DNA from: CAKSFT01 sp045544615
GTDB taxonomy: Bacteria > Bacillota > Clostridia > UBA1381
NCBI GenBank assembly: GCA_045544615.1
Contig: JAZPZI010000024.1
Coordinates: 1 to 64,000 of the forward strand
Length of the DNA: 64,000 nt
Direction: 5' to 3'
Shown: piece after piece, positions 9,577 to 15,899 of the stretch
Numbering within the stretch: the stretch's first letter is position 1
Layout of the letters: each line of letters starts with the position of its first letter
Position numbers and translations under genes: made by a program
Notes under the pieces: generated by a model
Databases searched by the model: none
Seen by the model: only the letters and a program-made list of their open reading frames with translations
Told to the model about the DNA's origin: nothing

Positions 9577-10074
9577 ATGGCAAAGAAAAATCCGATTGTT
9601 ACCAACGCTATGCGAATGCTCGATAAAGAGAGCATAAAATACGATGCAATCGAATACGAAACCGACGGAACTGTCGAGGAAAACTTCGGCATGAAGATTT
9701 CTGAAAAGACAGGCATCTCGCCCGAGATGTCCTATAAAACACTTGTTTTAAAAAGCGACAAAGCCGGGGTGTATGTTGCCTGTATACCTGTAAACTGTGA
9801 GCTCGACCTGAAAAAGGCGGCACAGGCTATGGGCGAAAAGAAGGTCGAGATGATACACGTAAAAGACCTTTTAGCGCTTACGGGCTATATCCGTGGCGGA
9901 GTTTCGCCGATTGGTATGAAAAAGAAATACCCGACCTATATCGACGCATCCTGCGAGGGTTTTGATAAAATTGCAATCAGTGCAGGAATCTGCGGATGCA
10001 CACTTATTATAAATAGGAAAGAACTAATAGCCACAACCAATGCAACGGTTGCGGATATAACAAGAAAGGACTGA
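9577..10074 (+). CDS. ybaK: YbaK/EbsC-family Cys-tRNA(Pro) deacylase
   Basis: At 165 residues it matches the length of YbaK. The N-terminus (KKNPIVTNAMRMLDKESIKY) and the motifs KTLVLKSD, RGGVSPIGMKKKYPTYID and GICGCTLIINRKEL are typical, including the conserved Lys and the GG(V)SP loop. YbaK hydrolyses cysteine mischarged onto tRNA-Pro in the cytoplasm, improving translation fidelity. It starts 10 bp after mutS2 with AAGGAG and ends 5 bp before the next gene, so all three are likely one transcript. Confidence 0.92.
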   Translation: MAKKNPIVTNAMRMLDKESIKYDAIEYETDGTVEENFGMKISEKTGISPEMSYKTLVLKSDKAGVYVACIPVNCELDLKKAAQAMGEKKVEMIHVKDLLALTGYIRGGVSPIGMKKKYPTYIDASCEGFDKIAISAGICGCTLIINRKELIATTNATVADITRKD

Positions 10075-10079
10075 AATAA

Positions 10080-11333
10080 ATGAACGCATTTAAGAAAGCT
10101 GACATTCTGATACCAAAGGGTGTTGAACACGAAAAATGGAGCGTTGTTGCGTGCGACCAGTACACCTCCGAACCTGACTATTGGCATCAGGTTGAGGAAA
10201 TAGTAGGGGATAGCCCGTCAACTCTGAAAATCACATTCCCGGAGGTGTATCTCTCGGAGGGTGATTCACGAATCGAGAAAATCAACAAGACCATGGCTGA
10301 ATATATAGAGGCAGGAATTTTTGAAGAGTATAAAGAAAGCCTTATCTATGTCGAGCGTGAGATTGACGGTAAAAAGGTGAGAAAGGGAATAGTTGGTGCT
10401 ATCGACCTTGACGAGTACGATTTTTCTGTTGGCTCGGGCTCGCAGGTGAGAGCAACCGAGGGTACAGTCTTGGAACGTATTCCGCCACGAGTTAAAATCC
10501 GTGAGAATGCACCAATCGAGCTTCCGCATGTTATGATTCTGATTGATGATGAAAAGCGTGATATTATAGAAAGCCTCTCGGGCAAAAAGGACACATTCGA
10601 AAAAATCTATGATTTTGAACTGATGCAGGGCGGCGGACACTTAAGAGGTTATCTTATGCCTGATAATATTGCAGACGGCATAATTGAAAAGCTCGACACT
10701 CTCTCGAAAAAGTCAGAGTTCGAAACCCGCTACGGCATTACTGATAAATCACCTCTGACATATGCCGTGGGTGACGGAAACCATTCGCTTGCTACTGCAA
10801 AAACCTGTTGGGAAAACCTCAAAAAGACACTCTCACCCGAGGAGAGGGCAACACATCCTGCAAGATTTGCACTCTGTGAGCTTGAGAATATCCATGACGA
10901 TGCACTTGAGTTTGAGCCAATTCACAGAGTTGTGTTTGGCGTAGATCCTGACGAGTTGATAAAAGCATTAAAGGAATACTATGAAACAGCAAGATGCGGT
11001 AAGGGCTTGCAGTGCATTGAGTATATAACCGCAAATGAGAATAAGAAAATATACATAAAGAACCCAAAGAGCCAACTGACTGTCGGAACCTTGCAGATAT
11101 TCCTTGATGAATACCTAAAAGGCAAGGATGCCGAGATTGACTACATCCACGGCGATGATGTATGCAGAACTCTTGGTGCTAAAGAAGGGAATATAGGCTT
11201 CATTCTTCCTGCTATGGAAAAGACCGATTTGTTTGTGGGTGTTATAAAGGACGGCGTACTGCCGAGAAAGACATTCTCAATGGGTGAGGCATACGAAAAG
11301 AGATTCTATTTCGAAAGTAAAAAGATAAGATAA
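10080..11333 (+). CDS. DUF1015-family protein
   Basis: A 417-residue protein with the signature pieces of DUF1015: an N-terminal KGVEHEKWSVVACDQYTSEP segment, PPRVKIRENAPIELPHVMIL in the middle and YAVGDGNHSLATAKTCW further on. No signal peptide or membrane segment. The family is widespread in Clostridia and archaea; some related ParB-fold proteins phosphorylate free serine, but I cannot assign that activity here. It closes the mutS2-ybaK unit and is followed by a strong terminator. Confidence 0.85.
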   Translation: MNAFKKADILIPKGVEHEKWSVVACDQYTSEPDYWHQVEEIVGDSPSTLKITFPEVYLSEGDSRIEKINKTMAEYIEAGIFEEYKESLIYVEREIDGKKVRKGIVGAIDLDEYDFSVGSGSQVRATEGTVLERIPPRVKIRENAPIELPHVMILIDDEKRDIIESLSGKKDTFEKIYDFELMQGGGHLRGYLMPDNIADGIIEKLDTLSKKSEFETRYGITDKSPLTYAVGDGNHSLATAKTCWENLKKTLSPEERATHPARFALCELENIHDDALEFEPIHRVVFGVDPDELIKALKEYYETARCGKGLQCIEYITANENKKIYIKNPKSQLTVGTLQIFLDEYLKGKDAEIDYIHGDDVCRTLGAKEGNIGFILPAMEKTDLFVGVIKDGVLPRKTFSMGEAYEKRFYFESKKIR

Positions 11334-11340
11334 TATGTGA

Positions 11341-11365
11341 GGAACGGGCTTGCTCGTTCCTTTTT
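11341..11365 (+). terminator. Terminator of the mutS2-ybaK-DUF1015 unit
   Basis: GGAACG / CGTTCC stem with a GGCTTGCT loop and five T's, 7 bp past the stop codon. Confidence 0.8.
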
Positions 11366-11405
11366 CGTCATCGGGAACGGATTGCTACAGTTTTGCCATC
11401 CGTAG

Positions 11406-11425
11406 GGGACGGATTCATCCGTCCC
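11406..11425. repeat. REP-like palindrome copy 1
   Basis: GGGACGGATTCATCCGTCCC, a perfect 9-bp stem around TC, preceded by GTAG and followed by GAATT. The same unit recurs at 13535-13554, and variants occur at 13693, 13732, 13983 and 14162. It lies in the otherwise unassigned DNA between a terminator and the next promoter. Confidence 0.85.
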
Positions 11426-11574
11426 GAATTTCCCTAACCGCCTTTTCCGACAAATATCTCTAATAATTTGTCCTAAATTAACATATACATTTTTCTTGTG
11501 TTGTGCAATTTTAACAAATAATTCCGGAAATAATGGGCAAAATAACAAATTTGTAACATAAATGAAAAGAAAGA

Positions 11575-11603
11575 TTGAAATTTTAGAAAGTTTGATTTAT
11601 AAT
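11575..11603 (+). promoter_or_regulatory. Strong promoter and long leader of the dockerin/cohesin-like operon
   Basis: TTGAAA (11575-11580), a 17-bp spacer and TATAAT (11598-11603). Transcription should start near 11610, giving a leader of about 170 nt before the ATG at 11779. The leader holds a direct repeat GTGAATGTA (11625-11633 and 11648-11656), complementary TACCGT (11621-11626) and ACGGTA (11656-11661), and AGCCTTT with AAAGGTCT further down. No riboswitch class fits. Between the REP at 11406 and this promoter I see nothing else. Confidence 0.7.
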
Positions 11604-11778
11604 AGTTATGTGGATGTTTGTACCGTGAATGTAAAAAGAACGGAATTGTGAATGTACGGTAGAAAAATTTATGTATGAGGTGTATTATTAAGCCTTTTTG
11701 TGGTTGTGGGGTACTCCGCGAAAGGTCTGATTTTAATACATTCACATAATCTATATTATGAGAAGGAGAGAAAAAGTT

Positions 11779-12378
11779 ATGAAAAAGTTTTTAATGACAT
11801 GTGCAGCTATCATTGGAGTATCAATGGCATTTGCCGCTACTTCATTTGCTGCTACATATGATCTCACAGCTGGTACAGTAAGCTTGGATGCTGATTTGTT
11901 GGCTGACTTGGCTGATCAGCAGTTGACAGTAATCGTTGTTGAAGCTGAGGATGGCGAATTGCCAGCAGAAATCGGCGAAGCTGATATCCTTTACATCAAC
12001 CAGGAAGCTAAGGGAACAACTAACTTCCAGGGCATGAAGCTTTTGGCTGGTTCACTTGTTGAAAACAAGCAGTACATCATCGCTGTTGGTGGCGAAGATA
12101 TTGCTGACGGTATCATCACAGAGTTGGTTGACACAACTCCTGTTGAAGAACCAGAAGAACCAGAAGATCCAGAACCAACTTATACAAAGGGTGACGTTGA
12201 TGGTATCACTGGTATCACAGTAAACGATGCTACAGTTGTTGCTAAGCATGCTGCAGCTGGTAACGTTCTTACTGGAGACTTGTTGCTCGCTGCTGACGTT
12301 GACGGTATTACAGGTATCACAGTAAACGATGCTACAGTTATCGCAAAGGCAGCTGCTTCAGGCACTCCACTCGAATAA
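11779..12378 (+). CDS. Small secreted protein with dockerin-like C-terminal repeats
   Basis: A 199-residue protein: signal peptide (about 1-25, MKK then a hydrophobic stretch ending SFA-A), an unrecognised 100-residue domain, an acidic Pro/Glu linker (PVEEPEEPEDPEP) and two near-identical repeats, GDVDGITGITVNDATVVAKH and ADVDGITGITVNDATVIAKA. Their 12-residue loops (139-150 and 173-184) have the D-x-D-G and terminal D of dockerin EF-hand loops, but the usual Asp at loop position 5 is Ile in both, so calcium binding may be weakened. The ATG at 11779 has AGAAGGAG (11761-11768). An upstream in-frame ATG at 11758 precedes that ribosome binding site and was rejected. Codon use (GCT, GGT, ACA, AAC) suggests very high expression. 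Type I dockerins bind cohesins; the next gene could encode the partner. Confidence 0.78.
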   Translation: MKKFLMTCAAIIGVSMAFAATSFAATYDLTAGTVSLDADLLADLADQQLTVIVVEAEDGELPAEIGEADILYINQEAKGTTNFQGMKLLAGSLVENKQYIIAVGGEDIADGIITELVDTTPVEEPEEPEDPEPTYTKGDVDGITGITVNDATVVAKHAAAGNVLTGDLLLAADVDGITGITVNDATVIAKAAASGTPLE

Positions 12379-12409
12379 TAATCATAAATAAAATAGGAGG
12401 AAATTAAAA

Positions 12410-13300
12410 ATGAAAAAGATTCTTTCATTTGTTGCAGCATTTGGTGTTGTAGCTGCTATGGCAGTAAGTGCACATGCTGCAAATAATCCACAGATCATCC
12501 TTGATGTTGAAAGTGATGGTTTGACAGCAGGCAGTATTGTAACACTTACAGGTAAGTATGCTGGTTACAATGATATTACACCATATGATGATGAAGAAAC
12601 AGGTAACGGTTCGAAGTTGACTGGTTGCCAGATTAAGATTAATGTTCCAGGCGGAATTGGTAAGCCATCAGAAGGCGAACAGTTCACAAGAGCTGGTATT
12701 GTATATACTAACTTGCTCGCATCAGGTACAATGGTTACAGATGGCGTTCTTGATGTAGATAACAACAAAATAGTTGGTATGATCATGAATTCAGCTGATC
12801 CAATGAATCCATCAGGTGATTTGTTCACAATCAAGTTGAAGCTTAACAAGGATGTTACAGAAGATTTGGTATTCACAGTTGATACAACATATTCAAACTT
12901 GATCTGCTACAACACATATGAAGAATGGGAATGGGATGGCGTTTACGGCGGTGCTGACCCTGCAACAGATTCAATCACAAACACTGTATCAGCTACATTG
13001 GCTGGTCCTGTAGTTGAAAAGGATCCTTACGAACTTTCAGCTGCTGCAGCTGGTAACGATGTAGACGGTCAGGCTACATTCTACACAACAGTTACAGTTA
13101 ACGAAGCTAAGGCTGACGCTAGATTCCAGATTGTTAAGGATTCAGCTACAACAAAGAGCTGGGCACTTCCTGCAATCTGTGGTTCAGGTTCATTCGTAGC
13201 TATCGTTGGTACAAACAACGAAACAGGTTCATTCGCATGTTCAATCGTTGACTCTGCAGCTGCTGCATTGTCAGACGTTGTAACATACGCTGCTAACTAA
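12410..13300 (+). CDS. Secreted cohesin-like beta-sandwich protein
   Basis: A 296-residue protein with a clear signal peptide (about 1-23, cleavage after AHA). Residues 25-200 run like a cohesin or related jelly-roll domain: a first strand with ESDGLTAGSIVTLTGKYAG, LTGCQIKINVPG, a central VLDVDNNKIVGMIMNS and GDLFTIKLKLNKDVTEDLVF. The C-terminal 100 residues form a second, unassigned beta-rich domain. It lacks LPxTG, SLH or membrane anchors, so it would be free or non-covalently attached. AGGAGG precedes the ATG 31 bp after the dockerin-like gene, and codon use is the same high-expression type. The cohesin call rests on strand order only and needs a profile or structure comparison. Confidence 0.6.
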   Translation: MKKILSFVAAFGVVAAMAVSAHAANNPQIILDVESDGLTAGSIVTLTGKYAGYNDITPYDDEETGNGSKLTGCQIKINVPGGIGKPSEGEQFTRAGIVYTNLLASGTMVTDGVLDVDNNKIVGMIMNSADPMNPSGDLFTIKLKLNKDVTEDLVFTVDTTYSNLICYNTYEEWEWDGVYGGADPATDSITNTVSATLAGPVVEKDPYELSAAAAGNDVDGQATFYTTVTVNEAKADARFQIVKDSATTKSWALPAICGSGSFVAIVGTNNETGSFACSIVDSAAAALSDVVTYAAN

Positions 13301-13320
13301 TAGAAAGGTGGAGTAATAAC

Positions 13321-13464
13321 ATGAAAATTTATGAAAAGCCTATGGCAATTGTAAACAAGTTCGAAGTTGAAGACGTTATCGCAGCAAGCGTAACAGTTCT
13401 TGACGCTGCAGCTGTTCAGGAAATCACAGGTGTTGCATCACAGGGCGTTATGTTCCAGTGGTAA
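13321..13464 (+). CDS. 47-residue peptide, third gene of the secreted-protein operon
   Basis: The frame from ATG 13321 to TAA 13462-13464 encodes 47 residues beginning MKIYEKPMAIVNKFEVEDVI. AAAGGTGGAG lies about 10 bp upstream, and the gene starts 20 bp after the cohesin-like gene and ends just before a strong terminator, so it belongs to the operon. The codon use matches the two genes before it. There is no signal peptide. The N-terminal pattern Y-x-K-P, then F-x-x-E-D-V-I-x-x-S, resembles short clostridial peptides of unknown function and RiPP-like leaders. No modification enzyme is nearby. The function is unknown. Confidence 0.65.
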   Translation: MKIYEKPMAIVNKFEVEDVIAASVTVLDAAAVQEITGVASQGVMFQW

Positions 13465-13488
13465 GCTTCGTTTAATAAACGAACATTT

Positions 13489-13519
13489 AAAGGAGAGGGT
13501 AAGTCCCTCTCCTTTTTTT
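13489..13519 (+). terminator. Terminator of the dockerin/cohesin-like operon
   Basis: AAAGGAGAGGG / CCCTCTCC stem followed by seven T's. Confidence 0.9.
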
Positions 13520-13534
13520 GCGAAAACTTCCGTG

Positions 13535-13554
13535 GGGACGGATTCATCCGTCCC
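13535..13554. repeat. REP-like palindrome copy 2
   Basis: GGGACGGATTCATCCGTCCC, identical over all 20 bases to the copy at 11406-11425. It is preceded by GTG rather than GTAG and again followed by GAAT. Confidence 0.85.
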
Positions 13555-13560
13555 GAATCA

Positions 13561-13680
13561 GCCTTACCCTGTATAAGGGGAGGTGGGTTTTGCCGAGCAA
13601 AACTCGGAGGGGGTGTAAAACAAAGAAACAATCCCTCAGTCTCACGGCGTTCGACAGCTCCCTTTACACAAGGGAGCCTT
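13561..13680. repeat. Composite multi-hairpin element (MITE/REP-like)
   Basis: This 120-bp stretch holds GTTTTGC-CGA-GCAAAAC (13587-13603) and CTCCCTT-TACAC-AAGGGAG (13658-13676), both perfect 7-bp hairpins. Its outer ends, CCTTACCCTGTATAAGGGGAGG and the complement of the right end, are imperfect inverted copies of each other. The inside reads through TCGGAGGGGG and ATCCCTCAGTCTCACGGCG. The layout is that of a non-autonomous repeat. A frame open across it (13518-13766) is not a gene. Confidence 0.65.
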
Positions 13681-13692
13681 ATTATATTGTAG

Positions 13693-13714
13693 GGGACGGC
13701 GTCCTCGACGTCCC
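13693..13714. repeat. REP-like palindrome copy 3
   Basis: A 22-base variant with arms GGGACG and CGTCCC around GCGTCCTCGA, preceded by GTAG. With its flanking bases it is identical over 25 bases to the complement of the copy inside the transposase gene at 14162-14183. Confidence 0.85.
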
Positions 13715-13731
13715 GAAAAACAACCCCGTAG

Positions 13732-13751
13732 GGGACGGATTTATCCGTCCC
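13732..13751. repeat. REP-like palindrome copy 4
   Basis: GGGACGGATTTATCCGTCCC, differing from copies 1 and 2 at one loop base, preceded by CGTAG. It lies 17 bp after copy 3, making a closely spaced pair. Confidence 0.85.
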
Positions 13752-13766
13752 AAAATTCACATATAA

Positions 13767-13793
13767 AAAGACCGCAGATAATCTGCGGTCTTT
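13767..13793. terminator. Hairpin terminator at the 3' end of the transposase gene
   Basis: Perfect 12-bp stem AAAGACCGCAGA / TCTGCGGTCTTT with a TAA loop. The transposase stop codon overlaps its edge. It can act on both strands. Confidence 0.75.
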
Positions 13794-14316
13794 AATCATT
13801 GTAAAAACAATCTTCTTCCCATTTTAATGCGTTTGTATCTATGTATTCCCATATTTTGCGGTAGTCCGCCTCACCACGAATAATGTGATCGTGATATGAC
13901 CTCTGCCAGATGTTTTCATTATATTCTTTGTTACAAAAACGTTTTAATGTAGAAATGAATTTAGGAATAACAGAATTTGTAGGGGATGGCGTCCCCGACA
14001 TCCCGTCAATTGAAAAATTGTTTAATTCTTTAATTGTTATTATCAAATGAATATGATTAGGCATAATTATATATTTGTCAACGGAGATTTGCTTATAAAA
14101 ATCGTCCATTTGTAAAATATATTTTTCAGCAATCCTACCATAATTCGTTAATATATTTTGTGGGACGTCGAGGACGCCGTCCCCTACGGTTATTGTTGAC
14201 AAAATTTGTCTTCTCTCTCTTGTGCATATTGTGATGAAATATGCACCGGGTGCGGAATAATCAAATTCATTTAATCTTGTTGGTTTTCTGTTCGGTAACT
14301 TTTCTGTTTCGCTCAT
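13792..14316 (-). CDS. REP-associated tyrosine transposase (RAYT, Y1/IS200-like)
   Basis: A 174-residue HUH-type single-strand nuclease. The fold signature is clear: GAYFITICTRERRQIL as the first strand, the metal-binding His pair in IIMPNHIHLIITI, and a C-terminal helix with the likely nucleophile Tyr in EADYRKIWEYIDTNALKW. RAYTs are domesticated relatives of IS200/IS605 transposases that act on REP palindromes. Two REP copies lie inside this coding sequence: 14162-14183 encodes VGDGVLDVP after strand 1, and 13983-14004 encodes DGMSGTPSP after the HxH strand. Both keep the frame and fall in loops. Four more copies lie within 3 kb. GAGGTGA precedes the ATG. It starts 37 bp after the AEC transporter and may be co-transcribed with it. 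Confidence 0.9.
   Translation of the reverse strand: MSETEKLPNRKPTRLNEFDYSAPGAYFITICTRERRQILSTITVGDGVLDVPQNILTNYGRIAEKYILQMDDFYKQISVDKYIIMPNHIHLIITIKELNNFSIDGMSGTPSPTNSVIPKFISTLKRFCNKEYNENIWQRSYHDHIIRGEADYRKIWEYIDTNALKWEEDCFYND
13983..14004. repeat. REP-like palindrome copy 5, inside the transposase gene
   Basis: Arms GGGATG and CATCCC around GCGTCCCCGA, preceded by GTAG on the plus strand. It is a compensated variant (both arms changed, G to A and C to T) of copy 3, so the stem is preserved. On the coding strand it encodes GMSGTPSP in the region following the HxH strand. Confidence 0.85.
14162..14183. repeat. REP-like palindrome copy 6, inside the transposase gene
   Basis: On the coding (minus) strand it reads as copy 3: arms GGGACG and CGTCCC preceded by CGTAG. 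It encodes GDGVLDVP between the first and second structural elements of the transposase. Confidence 0.88.
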
Positions 14317-14352
14317 AATTCACCTCGCTAAAATGTGTAAAGCACAACAACT

Positions 14353-15264
14353 TTACACGAGCATCATAACCAAAGGTATAGTGAGGATTGAGAGCAATGT
14401 ACTGATTGATACAATCTCCGATGCATACTCTGCATCAAACCCGGACTGGGCTGCAAAAAGTGTTGCAATCGTTGCAGACGGACAGGCTGTTGTTATCAGT
14501 ACCGAGTATGCTACAACATCATCGAGCTTCATCAGCTTTGCCAACACTATTCCGATAACAGGGAAGAGAATCAGTCTGACAAAGCTTACTCCGAGGATTG
14601 AAAATTTCCTGATAGTTTCCTTGATATTTATATTTGCAAGATATGTTCCGAGTATAATCATCGCAAGCGGGGTATTGAGCCCTGCAATATACCGTACCGG
14701 CTCAATTATAACCTTTGGGAGAGTGATTCCGCCGATAAAGAAAACCATACTGATTGTAACACCGATAACTCCGGGGTTTATAAATGCCTTTTTTAATGAC
14801 ATATTCCGGAATCCTCCGCCAAAGAGCGAAAGACCTTGAGTCCATGTAAAAATATTAAACAAGGCAAGATATGCTGAGCCGTAGAATATTCCATCCTCGC
14901 CAAGTACGGCAGAGAGCAGCGGTATCGCCATAAATCCACAGTTTGAATAGATTGAAGTGAATCTGTTTATAAGATATTTTTTCGTGGGCTCTTTTCTGAA
15001 AATCACCGTTGAGAGAAATATCATAATAAGGTGAATCAAGAGAGAAAAGATTGCTCCCCACAAAAGATTTAGTGCAAGTTCGGGTTTGAACTCCTTTTGG
15101 TATGCGTTTATCAGAACGCAGGGTGTGACAAGTGTGAGCAGTATGTTTGTGAGTTGCCGTGAGCCGGTCACATCGATTTTTTTTGCTTTTTTTAAGATAA
15201 ATCCGACAGAAATCAAGACAAATACAATCAAGACCTGTTCGGCAAGTAATTTTCCAAGTTCCAT
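14353..15264 (-). CDS. AEC-family (auxin efflux carrier-like) permease
   Basis: A 303-residue integral membrane protein of about ten hydrophobic segments. It has the AEC features: an N-terminal VGFILKKAKKIDVTGSRQL segment, TNILLTLVTPCVLINAY, SIYSNCGFMAIPLLSAVLG and a second-half repeat with TTACPSATIATLFAAQSGFD. Bacterial AEC carriers move malate, malonate or other small organic anions; the substrate cannot be told from sequence. GAGGAATAA lies before the ATG. It begins 6 bp after the HD gene, so both form one transcript, possibly continuing into the transposase gene. Confidence 0.88.
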   Translation of the reverse strand: MELGKLLAEQVLIVFVLISVGFILKKAKKIDVTGSRQLTNILLTLVTPCVLINAYQKEFKPELALNLLWGAIFSLLIHLIMIFLSTVIFRKEPTKKYLINRFTSIYSNCGFMAIPLLSAVLGEDGIFYGSAYLALFNIFTWTQGLSLFGGGFRNMSLKKAFINPGVIGVTISMVFFIGGITLPKVIIEPVRYIAGLNTPLAMIILGTYLANINIKETIRKFSILGVSFVRLILFPVIGIVLAKLMKLDDVVAYSVLITTACPSATIATLFAAQSGFDAEYASEIVSISTLLSILTIPLVMMLV

Positions 15265-15270
15265 TTTTGT

Positions 15271-15810
15271 TTATTCCTCGTTGTTTTTCAGCTGATAATA
15301 AAGGGAGATGAACTCTGTTTCAACATCGGAAAAGCTTCTGTTTTGGTATGTCGGCTTGCTTAGAAGCTCTCGTTTTTCCATAATCTCAACATCCATAAAG
15401 TTGAAAAATTCCCAATATAACATAGCATCGTCAATTTCTGATATAATTATTCTGTCCTCGTCGGTAATTTCGCCAACAAATTTTTCATAGATTGCATCCT
15501 GCATTCTTTTCTCGATTCGCAAGTAATCGTCAAGACTGCGCTTTACCGGACGAACAATATCTGCAATATATGCCTCGCTTGCATCGTGCATAAGGAGGGC
15601 AAGACAAAGCTTATTTGAATACCCTCGCTCCATCGCTTCACGGCAACAGAAAATCGAATGCTCGGCAACCGAGAAGAAGACAGGGAGTTGACCGTTTGCA
15701 CGGCAAATTTTTGAAAGTGCGTGCGCAATATCCGTCAAAAAAATATTCTCTTTATCGGGGTCGAGCGGGTTTATATATTGCTTTGAATATGTAATAATCT
15801 TATCCGACAT
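15271..15810 (-). CDS. HD-domain phosphohydrolase
   Basis: A 179-residue HD-superfamily protein. Visible metal ligands are His in SVAEHS, the His-Asp pair in LLMHDASEAYIADIVRPVK and a downstream Asp in ISEIDDAMLYW. The arrangement resembles YfbR-like 5'-nucleotidases and phage-type HD hydrolases, which remove phosphate from nucleotides, but the substrate is not determined. No membrane segment. AAAGGAGG sits 8 bp before the ATG. It is the first gene of the HD-AEC unit. Confidence 0.82.
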   Translation of the reverse strand: MSDKIITYSKQYINPLDPDKENIFLTDIAHALSKICRANGQLPVFFSVAEHSIFCCREAMERGYSNKLCLALLMHDASEAYIADIVRPVKRSLDDYLRIEKRMQDAIYEKFVGEITDEDRIIISEIDDAMLYWEFFNFMDVEIMEKRELLSKPTYQNRSFSDVETEFISLYYQLKNNEE

Positions 15811-15857
15811 TAAATTACCTCCTTTATCCGGCTATAAATTATATTTCCAATTAAAGG

Positions 15858-15895
15858 AAAGCATTCCTGACCGAATGAACGGTCGGAATGCTTTT
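15858..15895 (-). terminator. Terminator after metY
   Basis: A 16-bp imperfect stem, GCATTCC-GACCG against CGGT-CAGGAATGC on the minus strand with a TTCATT loop, just after the metY stop codon. The downstream T content is modest. Confidence 0.75.
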
Positions 15896-15899
15896 GTGA

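Noticed and set aside
13518..13766. Open frame of 82 codons across the repeat cluster
   Set aside because: It consists of REP copies and the composite hairpin element read through in one frame, with no ribosome binding site; part of it (VGDGVLDVP) is just the REP translated.
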